Shown: positions 33,633-42,654 of the stretch, in pieces
How positions within the stretch are numbered: position 1 is the first letter of the stretch
Layout: each line of letters opens with the position of its first letter
Origin: Aminobacter sp039907765
GTDB taxonomy: Bacteria > Pseudomonadota > Alphaproteobacteria > Rhizobiales > Rhizobiaceae
Length of the DNA: 64,000 nt
Direction of reading: 5' to 3'
Assembly (NCBI RefSeq): GCF_039907765.1
Contig: NZ_JARDJI010000009.1
Coordinates: 1 to 64,000 of the forward strand
Translations under genes and position numbers: made by a program
Notes under the pieces: generated by a model
Told to the model about the DNA's origin: nothing
The model's database searches: none
What the model saw: only the letters and a program-made list of their open reading frames with translations

Positions 33633-34586
33633 ATGAGTCGGCCCTCTACAGCTTCTGTCGCAACACTCCAGCCACCCGCCGTGCCCGCCTGGGCGACGCC
33701 GCGCGGGCCGGTCGACGATGCGGCGGAGGTTGCGTTCCTGGCCGGGGCTGCGCTGGCGTCGCTCGATCAGCTGGTGCGGTCCGCGCCGGTCTGGGCCGGC
33801 TGCTGGCGCCAGCGCCTGGCGCTGAGAAGTGCCGCGAGCGCCTGCCGGCTTGCGGGCCGCGGCGAGGGTGAGGCGGCCCTGCGCGATGCCTGGCACCTGC
33901 GCAAAGGCAATGACGATCCCGGTCCCGGCGGTTCCATCCTGGCTGCCTTTCGGCAGCTGACGGCGCGGCCGGCGGCGATCGACGTCGACAGCCTAGCCTG
34001 GGTGGTGGAGCGCCTCGGCCTGCGTTGGCAGGACGCTTTCGTCAACATCCCCGAGGCATTCGACAAGTTGCAGCGGACCGGACCGGCGGCACCGTTTGCA
34101 GCGGCTGCGATGATGCGCCACGTGTTGGTAGGCGCGCCCATGGCGGAGCTGCTGGCCTGGTGGCTGGGCGATGTGATGGTGGCGGCAAAGCTGCACTGGC
34201 CGCGGCCGGTGCCGCTGTTGATGGCGCAGGCCTTTTCCCCGGCATTTCGCGCTGCCGACGGGCGTGGCAAGCGGCTGAAGCCGGGCGAGGAGAACTTCGA
34301 GCGAGCGCTGTGCCTGGCGCTGGCAAAAGCGGCCGCGGAAGCGGCCCGGCTGGCGGCAGACATGTCCCGTCGGGCCGAGCGGCTGCAAAGCGTGGCGCCA
34401 AAACTGCGCGCCAAGGGGGCCGCGGACGCGATCGCGAGGCTGCTCGACGATGATGCGGTGCCGGGAACGTTTTCGAGCAGAAACCTGTCGCGATTTGCTG
34501 CGCGCCGCCTGTTCGAGCGGCTCACGGCATTCGAGGCGGTCAGGGAGTTCTCCGGCCGACCGACGTTCAGGCTCTACGGGCTGTGA
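33633..34586 (+). CDS. DUF1403 family protein
   Basis: 317 residues from the ATG at 33633 (MSRPSTASVATLQPPAVPAW); an in-frame TTG at 33582 is possible but lies in the inverted repeat. The protein is Ala-rich and largely helical: AEVAFLAGAALASLDQLVRS, WRQRLALRSAASACRLAGR and MMRHVLVGAPMAELLAWWLG are characteristic of the rhizobial DUF1403 family, whose function is unknown. The gene ends 2 bp before scpB, and the same pairing with a tyrosine recombinase occurs near plasmid replication genes in rhizobia (recollection). A role in plasmid maintenance or condensation is a guess. Confidence 0.8.
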   Translation: MSRPSTASVATLQPPAVPAWATPRGPVDDAAEVAFLAGAALASLDQLVRSAPVWAGCWRQRLALRSAASACRLAGRGEGEAALRDAWHLRKGNDDPGPGGSILAAFRQLTARPAAIDVDSLAWVVERLGLRWQDAFVNIPEAFDKLQRTGPAAPFAAAAMMRHVLVGAPMAELLAWWLGDVMVAAKLHWPRPVPLLMAQAFSPAFRAADGRGKRLKPGEENFERALCLALAKAAAEAARLAADMSRRAERLQSVAPKLRAKGAADAIARLLDDDAVPGTFSSRNLSRFAARRLFERLTAFEAVREFSGRPTFRLYGL

Positions 34587-34588
34587 CC

Positions 34589-35335
34589 ATGTCCGACCGC
34601 TCGGCGCAGACTGGGGAACGCATGCGGCCGGATCGTGGATCGGATGGCCGTCTCGTGGACAACGAGCTCGAGCATCTGCCGGCGGAGCTGCGCTGGCGCG
34701 AGTGGATGGGACGGGTCGAAGCGGTGATCTTCGCATCGAGCGAACCGGTGGGGCGCGAGGTGCTGGCGCGGGTGGTCGGCAAGGACTGCAACCTCGACCT
34801 CGTCATCGACGACATCCGCGCCGAGCTTGCGGGCAGGCCTTACGAACTCGTGGCGGTGGCCGGCGGCTGGCAGCACCGGACGAAGACGGCGTTTGCCGAC
34901 GTCATCCGCGCCGCCAGCGGACAGACGCGCGACTTCCGGCCGCTGTCGCAGCTGGAGGCGCTGGTGGTGACGGCGATCGGCTATTTCCAGCCGATCACCC
35001 GCGCCGAGCTGTCCACCTTGTTCGGCAAGGAGGTCAGTCGCGACCTGATCGCCAGCCTGCGGGCACAGGACTTCATCGCGTCGGGCCCGCGCTCGCCGCA
35101 GCTCGGCGCGCCCTACACCTATGTGACGACCAAGCACTTCCTGTCGGCCTTCGGTCTCGAGACGCTGCGCGACCTGCCGGACTTCGAGGCGCTCGAGGAC
35201 GCCGGCCTGCTGTCGAGGGACAGGCTGCCGGGAGGTGAGATGCCGGTTGCGATGGCGGATGCCGACGTGGATGAGAACACTGCCTCCAACCTGTCGCAGG
35301 CGGCGGATGATGTGGACCTGCAAGAGCGTACCTGA
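34589..35335 (+). CDS. scpB: Plasmid-encoded SMC-ScpAB subunit ScpB
   Basis: 248 residues from the ATG at 34589; a GTG overlapping the DUF1403 stop is an alternative. Two winged-helix domains of ScpB are visible: WREWMGRVEAVIFASSEPVG with LVIDDIRAELAGRPYELVAV, then LSQLEALVVTAIGYFQPITR and PYTYVTTKHFLSAFGLETLR. The C-terminal 45 residues are acidic and Ala-rich. ScpB works with ScpA and SMC to condense DNA. Neither partner is present here, so it may join the chromosomal complex or act alone with DUF1403. It looks like an independent plasmid lineage rather than a chromosomal copy. Confidence 0.88.
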   Translation: MSDRSAQTGERMRPDRGSDGRLVDNELEHLPAELRWREWMGRVEAVIFASSEPVGREVLARVVGKDCNLDLVIDDIRAELAGRPYELVAVAGGWQHRTKTAFADVIRAASGQTRDFRPLSQLEALVVTAIGYFQPITRAELSTLFGKEVSRDLIASLRAQDFIASGPRSPQLGAPYTYVTTKHFLSAFGLETLRDLPDFEALEDAGLLSRDRLPGGEMPVAMADADVDENTASNLSQAADDVDLQERT

Positions 35336-35460
35336 ACGCCGGGTGGCCTTGTTGATCGGGTTCGGAGCTGAAGCAGGTGCGATTCACCAGCGCCGATCAT
35401 GGTTCCGTTCACGCTGAACTTGCCGGATGTTAGTGCCGGCGGTCGGAGATCACCGATACC

Positions 35461-36363
35461 TCATCGCTGAGTTTCGCGACTTTGGCCATCTGCGATCTCC
35501 AGGATCGTCTTTGTGCCTGATAGCGCCATGCCATAGGCAGTGTCGCCGGCGCCCTCGGCGACATCGCTTGCGACGCGGTAGCCCTTGTTCGCACGTACCT
35601 GGCGTGGCGACATGCCGAATTGCTCCGATATCTGCCGGGAGAAGTGGAACGGGTTCTTGTAGCCGCACTGGTAGGCGATGTCGGAGATGGGCAGCCCTGT
35701 CTGCAGCAGCAGGAAATGGCCGCGCGCGGCCCGCACCTGCCACAGGTAACGGACGGGCGTCACGCCTACATGCTTCCGGAACGACGAGACCAGGTGTTGC
35801 GGCGTCACGCCGACGAGCGCCGCAAGGCGGTCGACGGTGATCTCCTTCTCGTAGTTCTCGTCCATGTAGAAGCGGGCGCGCAGCACGGAGCGCGGCGTCA
35901 GCCGCTCCTGCTCGGACATCTGGGCCTCGTGGAAATAGGCAAGGAAGATCGTTTCGCCCAGTGCATTGCGCAAGAGATTGAGGTTGGAGCTCGAGCCCGC
36001 GCCGAGCTCCACGCCAAGTCGCTGGAGGGCTTCGATCCGTTGCGACAAGGCTATGCGCGACGGCAGCGAGCGCAGCCGCATAGCGATGGCTTCCGCGACT
36101 TCCCCGGCATAGCCTTCGCACCAGCTTACGCGGGTGTTGCGACCCTCGGCATATTCGATGAACAAGCGGTGTTCGTTGCGGAAGAAGCCGCAGCTGCGCG
36201 GACCCAGCATGGTTTCGCTGTCGTCCGAGAAGACGCGCGCCTTGCCTTCGTGAATGATGAGCAGAGTGACGTAGCGGTCCTTCAGGGGGCCGTAGACCCC
36301 GCCTGCCGGATAGATCGCCTCGCCGAACGCGAAGCCGCGACCGCTGTCGATGAATGGGTGCAT
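35461..36363 (-). CDS. AraC-family transcriptional regulator
   Basis: 300 residues. The N-terminal 110 residues resemble a cupin-type sensor (RYVTLLIIHEGKARVFSDDS). Two HTH motifs make up the AraC DNA-binding domain at about residues 165-265: ITVDRLAALVGVTPQHLVSS and LPISDIAYQCGYKNPFHFSR, followed by FGMSPRQVR. It is divergent from the Rieske oxygenase gene over a 214-bp gap, so it is the likely activator of the oxygenase-deaminase-transporter genes. The effector may be a purine if the pathway reading is right. Confidence 0.88.
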   Translation of the reverse strand: MHPFIDSGRGFAFGEAIYPAGGVYGPLKDRYVTLLIIHEGKARVFSDDSETMLGPRSCGFFRNEHRLFIEYAEGRNTRVSWCEGYAGEVAEAIAMRLRSLPSRIALSQRIEALQRLGVELGAGSSSNLNLLRNALGETIFLAYFHEAQMSEQERLTPRSVLRARFYMDENYEKEITVDRLAALVGVTPQHLVSSFRKHVGVTPVRYLWQVRAARGHFLLLQTGLPISDIAYQCGYKNPFHFSRQISEQFGMSPRQVRANKGYRVASDVAEGAGDTAYGMALSGTKTILEIADGQSRETQR

Positions 36364-36577
36364 AGCCGGGATCCCGCTTGCCGATCCACGTCCTTTCCTA
36401 GCACGTCCAAACCGCAGGTCAAAGGCAAGATGAGCATGATCTTAATTACAGATATGCATTCGGCCGCTGGAGGCATTCCGTGAAAATGGGGGCTGCGAAA
36501 TACTCTCTCCATCACCGGGCACGACCGAGAGGTTCAGCTCGGACAAGCCAGCAAGACGCATCTTCGGGAGGGAAAAC

Positions 36578-37633
36578 GTGTTTCTGCCAGCCGATCATTC
36601 CAAGACCAGAAACGACCTTCCCCGCGGCTGTACTTTCGCTGCCGGCGACTGGCACATCCTCGCTTCCTTCTGGCATCCCGTCGCTTTCGTCCACGACATC
36701 GCCGACAAGCCTGTGCGTGCAAAGCTGCTCGACGTCGACCTGGTGATCTACAGGACGTCGGCCGGCATCACGGTGGCGCGCGACCTCTGTCCGCATCGCG
36801 GTACGCGCATCAGCGGCGGCTGGATGGCCGAAGACCAGATCGTCTGCCCGATGCACGGGCTGCATTTCGGACATGACGGCGCGTGCTCGAAGATCCCATC
36901 GATCGCCAACTCCGAAGGCCGCATCCCGCCGAAGCTCCGGCTCGAAACCTATGCATCGGTCGAGCGTTACGGCATCGTCTGGGCATGCCTCAAGGGCGAG
37001 GCGACGTGGCAGCTCCCGGAATGGGAAGGCATCTCGAATCCCGACCTCAGAAAGGTATATGTGCCGGCGGGCACCTGGTATGCGGCTGCGAGCCGTCATG
37101 TCGAGAATTTCAACGACGTCGCCCATTTCCCCTGGGTGCATACCCAGAGCTTCGGCGGCAGCACGGCCGATCCGATCCCGCCCTACGATGTCGAGCAGAC
37201 CGATTACGGCCTGCGCTTCGAGCTGCCCTATCACGAAGGCTTCAACCGCTTCGACGACGGAGTGGGGGGTGACGAACGCGACGTGGTCTACACCTATGAG
37301 CTGACCTATCCGTTCTCGACGCTGATCAAGATCGCGCCGCAGGGTTCCGACTATGTCGTCTACTTCGCCGATACGGTCTGCCCGGTGTCGGCGCGTGAAA
37401 CGCGTATCTTCCAGCTGATGACCGACACCACCGGCGACCCGGACGCAGACTACTGGATCAAGGACGCGCTGCTCATCAACGACGAGGACAAGCCGATGGT
37501 GGAGGAGCAGCACCCGGAGGAGCTGCCGCTCGACCTCACCGAGGAGATCCATGTGCCGTCGGACCGGATGTCGCTCGAATATCGCCGCGGGCTCGTCCGC
37601 AGGTTCGGCCTCGGCGCACCCATCGCGAGTTGA
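36578..37633 (+). CDS. Rieske non-heme iron oxygenase, possibly a purine oxygenase (HpxD-like)
   Basis: 351 residues starting from GTG with GGGAGGG 6 bp upstream; no ATG fits. The Rieske cluster ligands are CPHRG and CPMHG, 18 residues apart, near residues 72-95. The mononuclear iron site is in ENFNDVAHFPWVH (His, His) with an Asp expected further on. Size and domain order match phthalate/vanillate-type single-component oxygenases, a group that includes HpxD and the methylxanthine demethylases. The downstream deaminase and nucleoside transporter point to a purine substrate such as hypoxanthine. This is inference; aromatic O-demethylation is the alternative. Confidence 0.85.
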   Translation: MFLPADHSKTRNDLPRGCTFAAGDWHILASFWHPVAFVHDIADKPVRAKLLDVDLVIYRTSAGITVARDLCPHRGTRISGGWMAEDQIVCPMHGLHFGHDGACSKIPSIANSEGRIPPKLRLETYASVERYGIVWACLKGEATWQLPEWEGISNPDLRKVYVPAGTWYAAASRHVENFNDVAHFPWVHTQSFGGSTADPIPPYDVEQTDYGLRFELPYHEGFNRFDDGVGGDERDVVYTYELTYPFSTLIKIAPQGSDYVVYFADTVCPVSARETRIFQLMTDTTGDPDADYWIKDALLINDEDKPMVEEQHPEELPLDLTEEIHVPSDRMSLEYRRGLVRRFGLGAPIAS

Positions 37634-37776
37634 TCGCGCCGCCATCGCAACTGGAGACATCAGGAAGAGACCATGTCCGTCCGGTTTGAAAACCCATTTC
37701 CCGGCCATCTGGCGCCCGTTCGATGCGGCGCGCAGCCAAGCCGGGCAACACAGCAGTGGGAGCGTGCGTCTTGACC

Positions 37777-38778
37777 ATGGCCGTTCCAATGACCGGACTC
37801 GTGCCCGCCCCCGCGACAAAAGCCGACGCGAGACTGCGCCTGCGCGTCGCAAGCAAGCGGATCTGCGCCGAGGGCATCGCCGCCCTTGACCTTGTCTCGC
37901 CGGACGGTACCGAACTGCCGGCCTTCACGGCCGGCTCGCACATCGACCTGCATCTGCCCGGAAAATTCACGCGACAATATTCGCTGCGCAACGACCCACG
38001 CGAACGCCACCGCTACGCGATCGGCGTTCTGCGCGAACCCGGCGGGCGCGGCGGGTCGGCCTGCGTGCACGACCGGCTGAATGCCGGCGATCTCATCGAG
38101 ACAAGCCTCCCGCGCAACGCCTTCGCGCTCGACGAGACGGCGCCGTTCTCGCTGTTGCTGGCGGGAGGCATCGGCGTCACGCCGATCCTGGCCATGGCTC
38201 ACAGACTTTCGGCCCTTGGGCAGGATTTTGAGTTCCATTACTGCGCCCGCAGCGCCGGCCGCATGGCCTTTCGCGACGAGATCGAAGCCACGCCGTTTGC
38301 CGGCAAGGTGCGGTTCCACCTCGACGACGGCCCGACTGCGCAACTGCTGGATCTGGACAGATTACTCGCACTCCGGCCAAAGGGTGCGCATCTCTATGCC
38401 TGCGGTCCGTCCGGCTTTCTCGATGCCGTCATAGCCAGGGTGAGGCCGGCATGGCCGATGGAAGCGGTGCATCGAGAGTATTTCGCCAATACCGCGCCGA
38501 AGCCATCGTCCGGCGACCGGCCGTTCACCGTCAGGCTCGCCCGCGAAGGCCGCAGCTTCGAGGTGGCGCCGGGCCGCAGCATCGTCGAGGTGCTGAGCGA
38601 GAACGGCATCGACATTCCGGTGTCGTGCGAGCAGGGCATCTGCGGCACCTGCGTGACGCGCGTGGTTTCGGGAGACCCCGATCATCGCGACCTGGTGCTG
38701 ACCGACAGGCAGCGCGTCGACCACATGACACTGTGCTGCTCGCGCGCCCGCAGTGCCGAACTGGTGCTCGATCTCTAG
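37777..38778 (+). CDS. Flavin/2Fe-2S oxidoreductase, reductase partner of the Rieske oxygenase
   Basis: 333 residues from the ATG at 37777; the frame is open 18 codons further but those residues do not resemble the family. Phthalate dioxygenase reductase layout: FMN domain (FTRQYSLRNDP), NAD domain (LLLAGGIGVTPILAMAHRL, LYACGPSGFLDAV) and a C-terminal plant-type ferredoxin with CEQGICGTC and a fourth Cys in HMTLCCSRAR. It transfers electrons from NADH to the oxygenase encoded 143 bp upstream. HpxE and VanB share this plan. Confidence 0.9.
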   Translation: MAVPMTGLVPAPATKADARLRLRVASKRICAEGIAALDLVSPDGTELPAFTAGSHIDLHLPGKFTRQYSLRNDPRERHRYAIGVLREPGGRGGSACVHDRLNAGDLIETSLPRNAFALDETAPFSLLLAGGIGVTPILAMAHRLSALGQDFEFHYCARSAGRMAFRDEIEATPFAGKVRFHLDDGPTAQLLDLDRLLALRPKGAHLYACGPSGFLDAVIARVRPAWPMEAVHREYFANTAPKPSSGDRPFTVRLAREGRSFEVAPGRSIVEVLSENGIDIPVSCEQGICGTCVTRVVSGDPDHRDLVLTDRQRVDHMTLCCSRARSAELVLDL

Positions 38779-38871
38779 GAGGTGGAGGCAGATGCGAGCG
38801 TGAACTGACGACCAGGCAGCGACCAGCGGGGCGGGAGCCCCGGACAAGAAGAAGCCACCAAGGGGAACAAG

Positions 38872-39918
38872 ATGGATCTGGAACAATTCGTGCGCGCACT
38901 GCCCAAGGCCGAGCTGCATCTGCATCTCGCCGGCGCAGTGAAGGCGCAGACCTTTCGCAGGCTGGCGCGCAAGAACAACGTCCAGCTGCCCCCGTTCCGG
39001 GATATCGAAGATCTCTATCGCTACGACAATCTGGTCGACTTCCTTCAGATCTACGATCTCGTCGCGCGCTCAGTCGTCGATGCCGACGACTTCCATCTCA
39101 TCGCCTACGAGGCACTCGAGCACGTCGCCAATGCCGGTGGCCGCTATGCCGAGTTCTTCTTCAGCCCGCAGGTGCATCAGGACGCCGGCATCAGCTACGA
39201 GACGATGTTTTCGGGCATCCTCAAGGCGATGGACGATGCCGAAAAGGACTTCGGCCTGGTGTCGCGGCTGATCCCCGCGATCAACCGCGAGCTCAGCCTC
39301 GACCGCAGTTTCGAATTTCTCGATCTGGTGCTGCCGTTCCGTTCGGAGAAGGTGATCGGCATCGGCCTCGACTACGACGAGGAGCCGTTCCCGCCGGCTC
39401 CCTTCAAGCCGGTCTACGACAAGGCAAGGAAGGCAGGCATGCGGCTCACCGCACATGCCGGCGAAGGCGGTCCGGCCGCCAATGTGCGCGATGCGCTCGA
39501 CCTTCTCCATGTGGAGCGCATCGACCACGGCTACCGCGTGATGGAGGACGCGGAACTGGTTGCACGGTGCATCGCCGACGACATCGCCTTCACCGTCTGT
39601 CCGAGTTCCACGGTCATCCTGACCCATTGGCGCGACCTCACGGATGCCGATCACCCGATCCGGACGATGCTCGACGCCGGTCTCAAGCTCGTCGTCGACA
39701 CCGACGATCCGCCGATGCTGCAGACCGACCTCGCCAAGGAATATCGGCTGCTCGCCGAAACCATGTCGCTCGATCGCGGCACGCTGGCAAGGCTGGCGCT
39801 AAATTCGCTCGACGCGGCCTGGCTCGACGACAGCACCAGGCGCGACTGGCGCGCGGATTGGTCCAAGCAGATCGACCGCCTGCTGGCCGAACCGGAGGAG
39901 GTGCGCGCCGGACACTGA
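38872..39918 (+). CDS. Adenosine/adenine deaminase family protein
   Basis: 348 residues, ATG after AAGGGGAAC. Metal site His-x-His in KAELHLHLAGAVKA (residues 12-25), the third His in TAHAGEGGPAANV with the catalytic Glu, HGYRVMEDAELV, CPSSTVIL and the metal Asp in VVDTDDPPML. The family deaminates adenosine to inosine or, in one branch, adenine to hypoxanthine. The usual HLEG/HLDG is HLAG here and the usual SDDP is TDDP, so the substrate may be non-standard. Its place between a Rieske oxygenase and a nucleoside transporter fits purine salvage or degradation. Confidence 0.87.
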   Translation: MDLEQFVRALPKAELHLHLAGAVKAQTFRRLARKNNVQLPPFRDIEDLYRYDNLVDFLQIYDLVARSVVDADDFHLIAYEALEHVANAGGRYAEFFFSPQVHQDAGISYETMFSGILKAMDDAEKDFGLVSRLIPAINRELSLDRSFEFLDLVLPFRSEKVIGIGLDYDEEPFPPAPFKPVYDKARKAGMRLTAHAGEGGPAANVRDALDLLHVERIDHGYRVMEDAELVARCIADDIAFTVCPSSTVILTHWRDLTDADHPIRTMLDAGLKLVVDTDDPPMLQTDLAKEYRLLAETMSLDRGTLARLALNSLDAAWLDDSTRRDWRADWSKQIDRLLAEPEEVRAGH

Positions 39919-40009
39919 AACAAAGCCGCCCGGGAGAGGCGGTTGGCTGAAAACAAGAACAGACGGGATGCAACCCAGATAACGACACCAGAGGGAAAGG
40001 TAGAATCCT

Positions 40010-41041
40010 ATGTTCGCATATCTCGCCAGAAGGCTGGCGGTGCTGACGATGCTCGCCGTCGCTGCCATCGCAGGCAGCCCTGAACGGTCGGCGGCTGCCG
40101 AACCGGACAAGCTCAATATCGCCGTCATCCTGTCGGCCGGCATCGACAATGCCTGGGACGGCACACTGATCCAGGCGCTCGAACGTGCGAAGGCCGCAAA
40201 GCCGCACGGGCTCGAAATCACCTGGAAATACACCGATCCGCTGTGGGGCGACGATGCCGGCGACGCCATGCGGCTGTTCGCCGAAAGCGGCGAATACGAC
40301 ATCATCTGGGCCCACAGCACCTATTCCGACCAGGTCAAGAAGCTGCGCGAGGAGTTTCCCGAAATCCTGTTCGTGGTCGTGGGGTCCGGCAACGAGGGGC
40401 TCGGGGGCAACCAGTACTGGGTCTACAAGCGCGTGCATGAGCCGGCCTATCTGCTCGGCTATGCTGCAGGAAAGCTCTCCAAGTCGAACAAGCTCGGCGC
40501 GGTGGGAACCTTTCCGGCCGACGACGTCAATGATGAGATCAATGCCTTCTTCGCCGGCGCCAAGGCGGCCAACCCGGCGATCGAGCGCAGCGTCGCCTTC
40601 ATCGAGTCCTGGTACGATCCGGCAAAGGCCGGTGAATACACCAACGCGCAGATCGCCACCGGCGCCGACCTGATCTTCCAGCTCACCGGCAATTTCAAGC
40701 CCTGCGAGGAAGCCAAGATCCTGTGCTTCGGCAACTTCCAGGACCAGACGTCATTTTCGCCTTCGACGGTGCTGTCGAGCGCCGTGGCGCAATGGGATCC
40801 CGATGTCCGGTGGATCGTCGACGAGTGGTGGGCGCACAAGGCCGAGGGCAAGCCCTATGCCGGCAACACCGAGAAGCGCTGGTTCGGCATGAAGGATGGC
40901 GGCTCGGCTCTCGCGCCAAATCCCGATCTGCAGGCGAAAGTGCCGGAGGAAGTCCAGGCCGAGATCGAGGACCTCAAGTCCAGGATCATGGCCGGCAGCT
41001 TCGAAGTGCCGATCGATGCCTCTGACCCCAAGGCGAAATAG
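40010..41041 (+). CDS. BMP-family substrate-binding protein of a nucleoside/purine ABC transporter
   Basis: 343 residues with a signal peptide (LAVLTMLAVAAIAGSPERSAAAEP; cleavage near residue 29). The Bmp/PnrA fold is shown by KLNIAVILSAGIDNAWDGTL, YDIIWAHSTYSDQVKKLREE, FVVVGSGNEGLGG and AYLLGYAAGKLSKSNKLGAV. BMP proteins bind purine nucleosides or bases in the periplasm. An ATPase and two permeases follow. A small stem (39924-39944) precedes and a GC-rich hairpin (41059-41090) follows the gene, which may protect its mRNA so that the binding protein is made in excess. Confidence 0.9.
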   Translation: MFAYLARRLAVLTMLAVAAIAGSPERSAAAEPDKLNIAVILSAGIDNAWDGTLIQALERAKAAKPHGLEITWKYTDPLWGDDAGDAMRLFAESGEYDIIWAHSTYSDQVKKLREEFPEILFVVVGSGNEGLGGNQYWVYKRVHEPAYLLGYAAGKLSKSNKLGAVGTFPADDVNDEINAFFAGAKAANPAIERSVAFIESWYDPAKAGEYTNAQIATGADLIFQLTGNFKPCEEAKILCFGNFQDQTSFSPSTVLSSAVAQWDPDVRWIVDEWWAHKAEGKPYAGNTEKRWFGMKDGGSALAPNPDLQAKVPEEVQAEIEDLKSRIMAGSFEVPIDASDPKAK

Positions 41042-41058
41042 ATCGATCCTGACAGCCC

Positions 41059-41090
41059 GGCCGCGACGGGCATTTCCGCCTGCCGCGGCC
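41059..41090 (+). promoter_or_regulatory. Hairpin after the BMP gene
   Basis: GGCCGCG pairs with CGCGGCC around an 18-nt loop, 17 bp after the stop and before the ATPase. It lacks a long U-tract, so an mRNA-stabilising or partially terminating stem is more likely than a full terminator. Confidence 0.4.
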
Positions 41091-41118
41091 TTAGCTCACT
41101 CGATAATCGGTGCCTTCC

Positions 41119-42654
41119 ATGTCCACTGCCTTGCGTGTCGAGGGCCTGACCAAGCGTTTCGCCGGGGTCATCGCCAACGACAATGTCGACTTCGACCTTC
41201 GCCCCGGCGAGATACACTGCCTGTTCGGCGAAAATGGTGCCGGCAAGTCGACGCTCTCGTCCTGCATCTTCGGCTTCTATCGCCCCGACAAGGGCGAAAT
41301 CCTGCTCCGCGACCAGCCGGTTCACATCGCTTCCCCGATAGACGCGATCCGCCATGGCATCGGCATGGTGCACCAGCATTTCGTGCTGGTGCCGGAATTC
41401 ACCGTGCTCGAGAACATCATCGTCGGCACCCAGCGCTCGGGCTGGCGGCTGAATGCCGCCGGGGCGCGGCAGAAGCTCAGGGCGATCTGCGACGGCTACG
41501 GCATCGACATCGATCTCGACGCCTATGTCTGGGAACTGCCGGTCGGCCGGCAGCAATGGGTCGAGATCCTCAAGACGCTCTATCTCGATGCGCAGATCCT
41601 GATCCTCGACGAGCCGACGGCGGTGCTGACGCCGGGCGAGTCGCGCATCCTGTTCGACATCGTCCGCAAGATGTGCGCCCGCGGCATGTCGATCATCCTC
41701 ATCACCCACAAGCTGGCCGAGGTCATGCAGTCGGACAGGGTGACCGTGCTACGCAAGGGCAGGGTGGTGGCGACGCTCGATACGCCGGAGACTTCACCGG
41801 ATGAGCTGGCAAGGCTGATGGTCGGCCGTGACGTATCCTTCACCGTCACCAAGCCCGACCTGGAGCCGGGCGAGACCGTGCTGGCCGTCGAAGGCCTGTC
41901 GGCGCGCGGCTTCTGGGGTGATCCGGTGCTGAGGGACGTCTCGTTCTCGGTGGCGCGGCACGAGATCCTTGGCATCGCAGGCGTTGCCGGCAACGGCCAG
42001 AAGGAACTGTTCGAGGTGCTGTGCGGCGTTCGCAGGCCAGCGGCAGGCTCGATCCGATTCAAGGGCGAGGAAGTGGCGGGCATGTCGCCGCGCTCGATGA
42101 TGGATCGCGGCGTCGGGCATATTCCCGACGATCGGTTCCGCGAAGGGCTGGTGCCCGAATTCAGCGTCGCCGAGAATGTCGTGCTCGGCTGGCAGCGCAG
42201 CCCCAAGTATCGCAACGGCCCATTGATGGACAACAAGGCGATCGGCGGGCTGGCGCGGGAGATGATCGCCGAGTACCAGATCGCCACCCGCGACGAGCTG
42301 GTGGCGGCCGGCAAGCTCTCCGGCGGCAACGCCCAGAAGATCATCATCGCCCGCGAGTTCCTGCACGCCTCTGGCCTCGTGCTCGCCAACCAGCCGACGC
42401 GCGGCCTCGATGTCGGCGTCATCGAATATGTGCAGACGCAACTCCTGAAGAAGCGCGCCGAGGGCTTCGCCATAGTGCTCGCCTCGGAAGAACTGAGCGA
42501 CCTGTTCAACCTCGCCGACCGCATCGCCGTGATGTTCAAGGGCGAGGTCATGGGCATCGTCGATCCGAGGACGACCACGGTCGCCGAAATCGGCGTCATG
42601 ATGGCCGGTCGCCGCAACGAGGCCGCGGCCAGCAAGGAAAGGGTTTCGGCATGA
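41119..42654 (+). CDS. Nucleoside/purine ABC transporter ATP-binding protein (tandem ATPase)
   Basis: 511 residues from the ATG at 41119. Two ABC domains, as in sugar and nucleoside importers: the first with Walker A FGENGAGKSTLSSCIFGFY, Walker B ILILDEPTAVLTPGES, and ELPVGRQQWVEILKTL in place of a canonical signature; the second with the degenerate Walker A AGVAGNGQKELFEVL, signature KLSGGNAQKIIIAREF and QPTRGLDVGVIEYV. This asymmetry is normal in the family. It powers import through the two following permeases and overlaps the first by 4 bp. Confidence 0.92.
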   Translation: MSTALRVEGLTKRFAGVIANDNVDFDLRPGEIHCLFGENGAGKSTLSSCIFGFYRPDKGEILLRDQPVHIASPIDAIRHGIGMVHQHFVLVPEFTVLENIIVGTQRSGWRLNAAGARQKLRAICDGYGIDIDLDAYVWELPVGRQQWVEILKTLYLDAQILILDEPTAVLTPGESRILFDIVRKMCARGMSIILITHKLAEVMQSDRVTVLRKGRVVATLDTPETSPDELARLMVGRDVSFTVTKPDLEPGETVLAVEGLSARGFWGDPVLRDVSFSVARHEILGIAGVAGNGQKELFEVLCGVRRPAAGSIRFKGEEVAGMSPRSMMDRGVGHIPDDRFREGLVPEFSVAENVVLGWQRSPKYRNGPLMDNKAIGGLAREMIAEYQIATRDELVAAGKLSGGNAQKIIIAREFLHASGLVLANQPTRGLDVGVIEYVQTQLLKKRAEGFAIVLASEELSDLFNLADRIAVMFKGEVMGIVDPRTTTVAEIGVMMAGRRNEAAASKERVSA

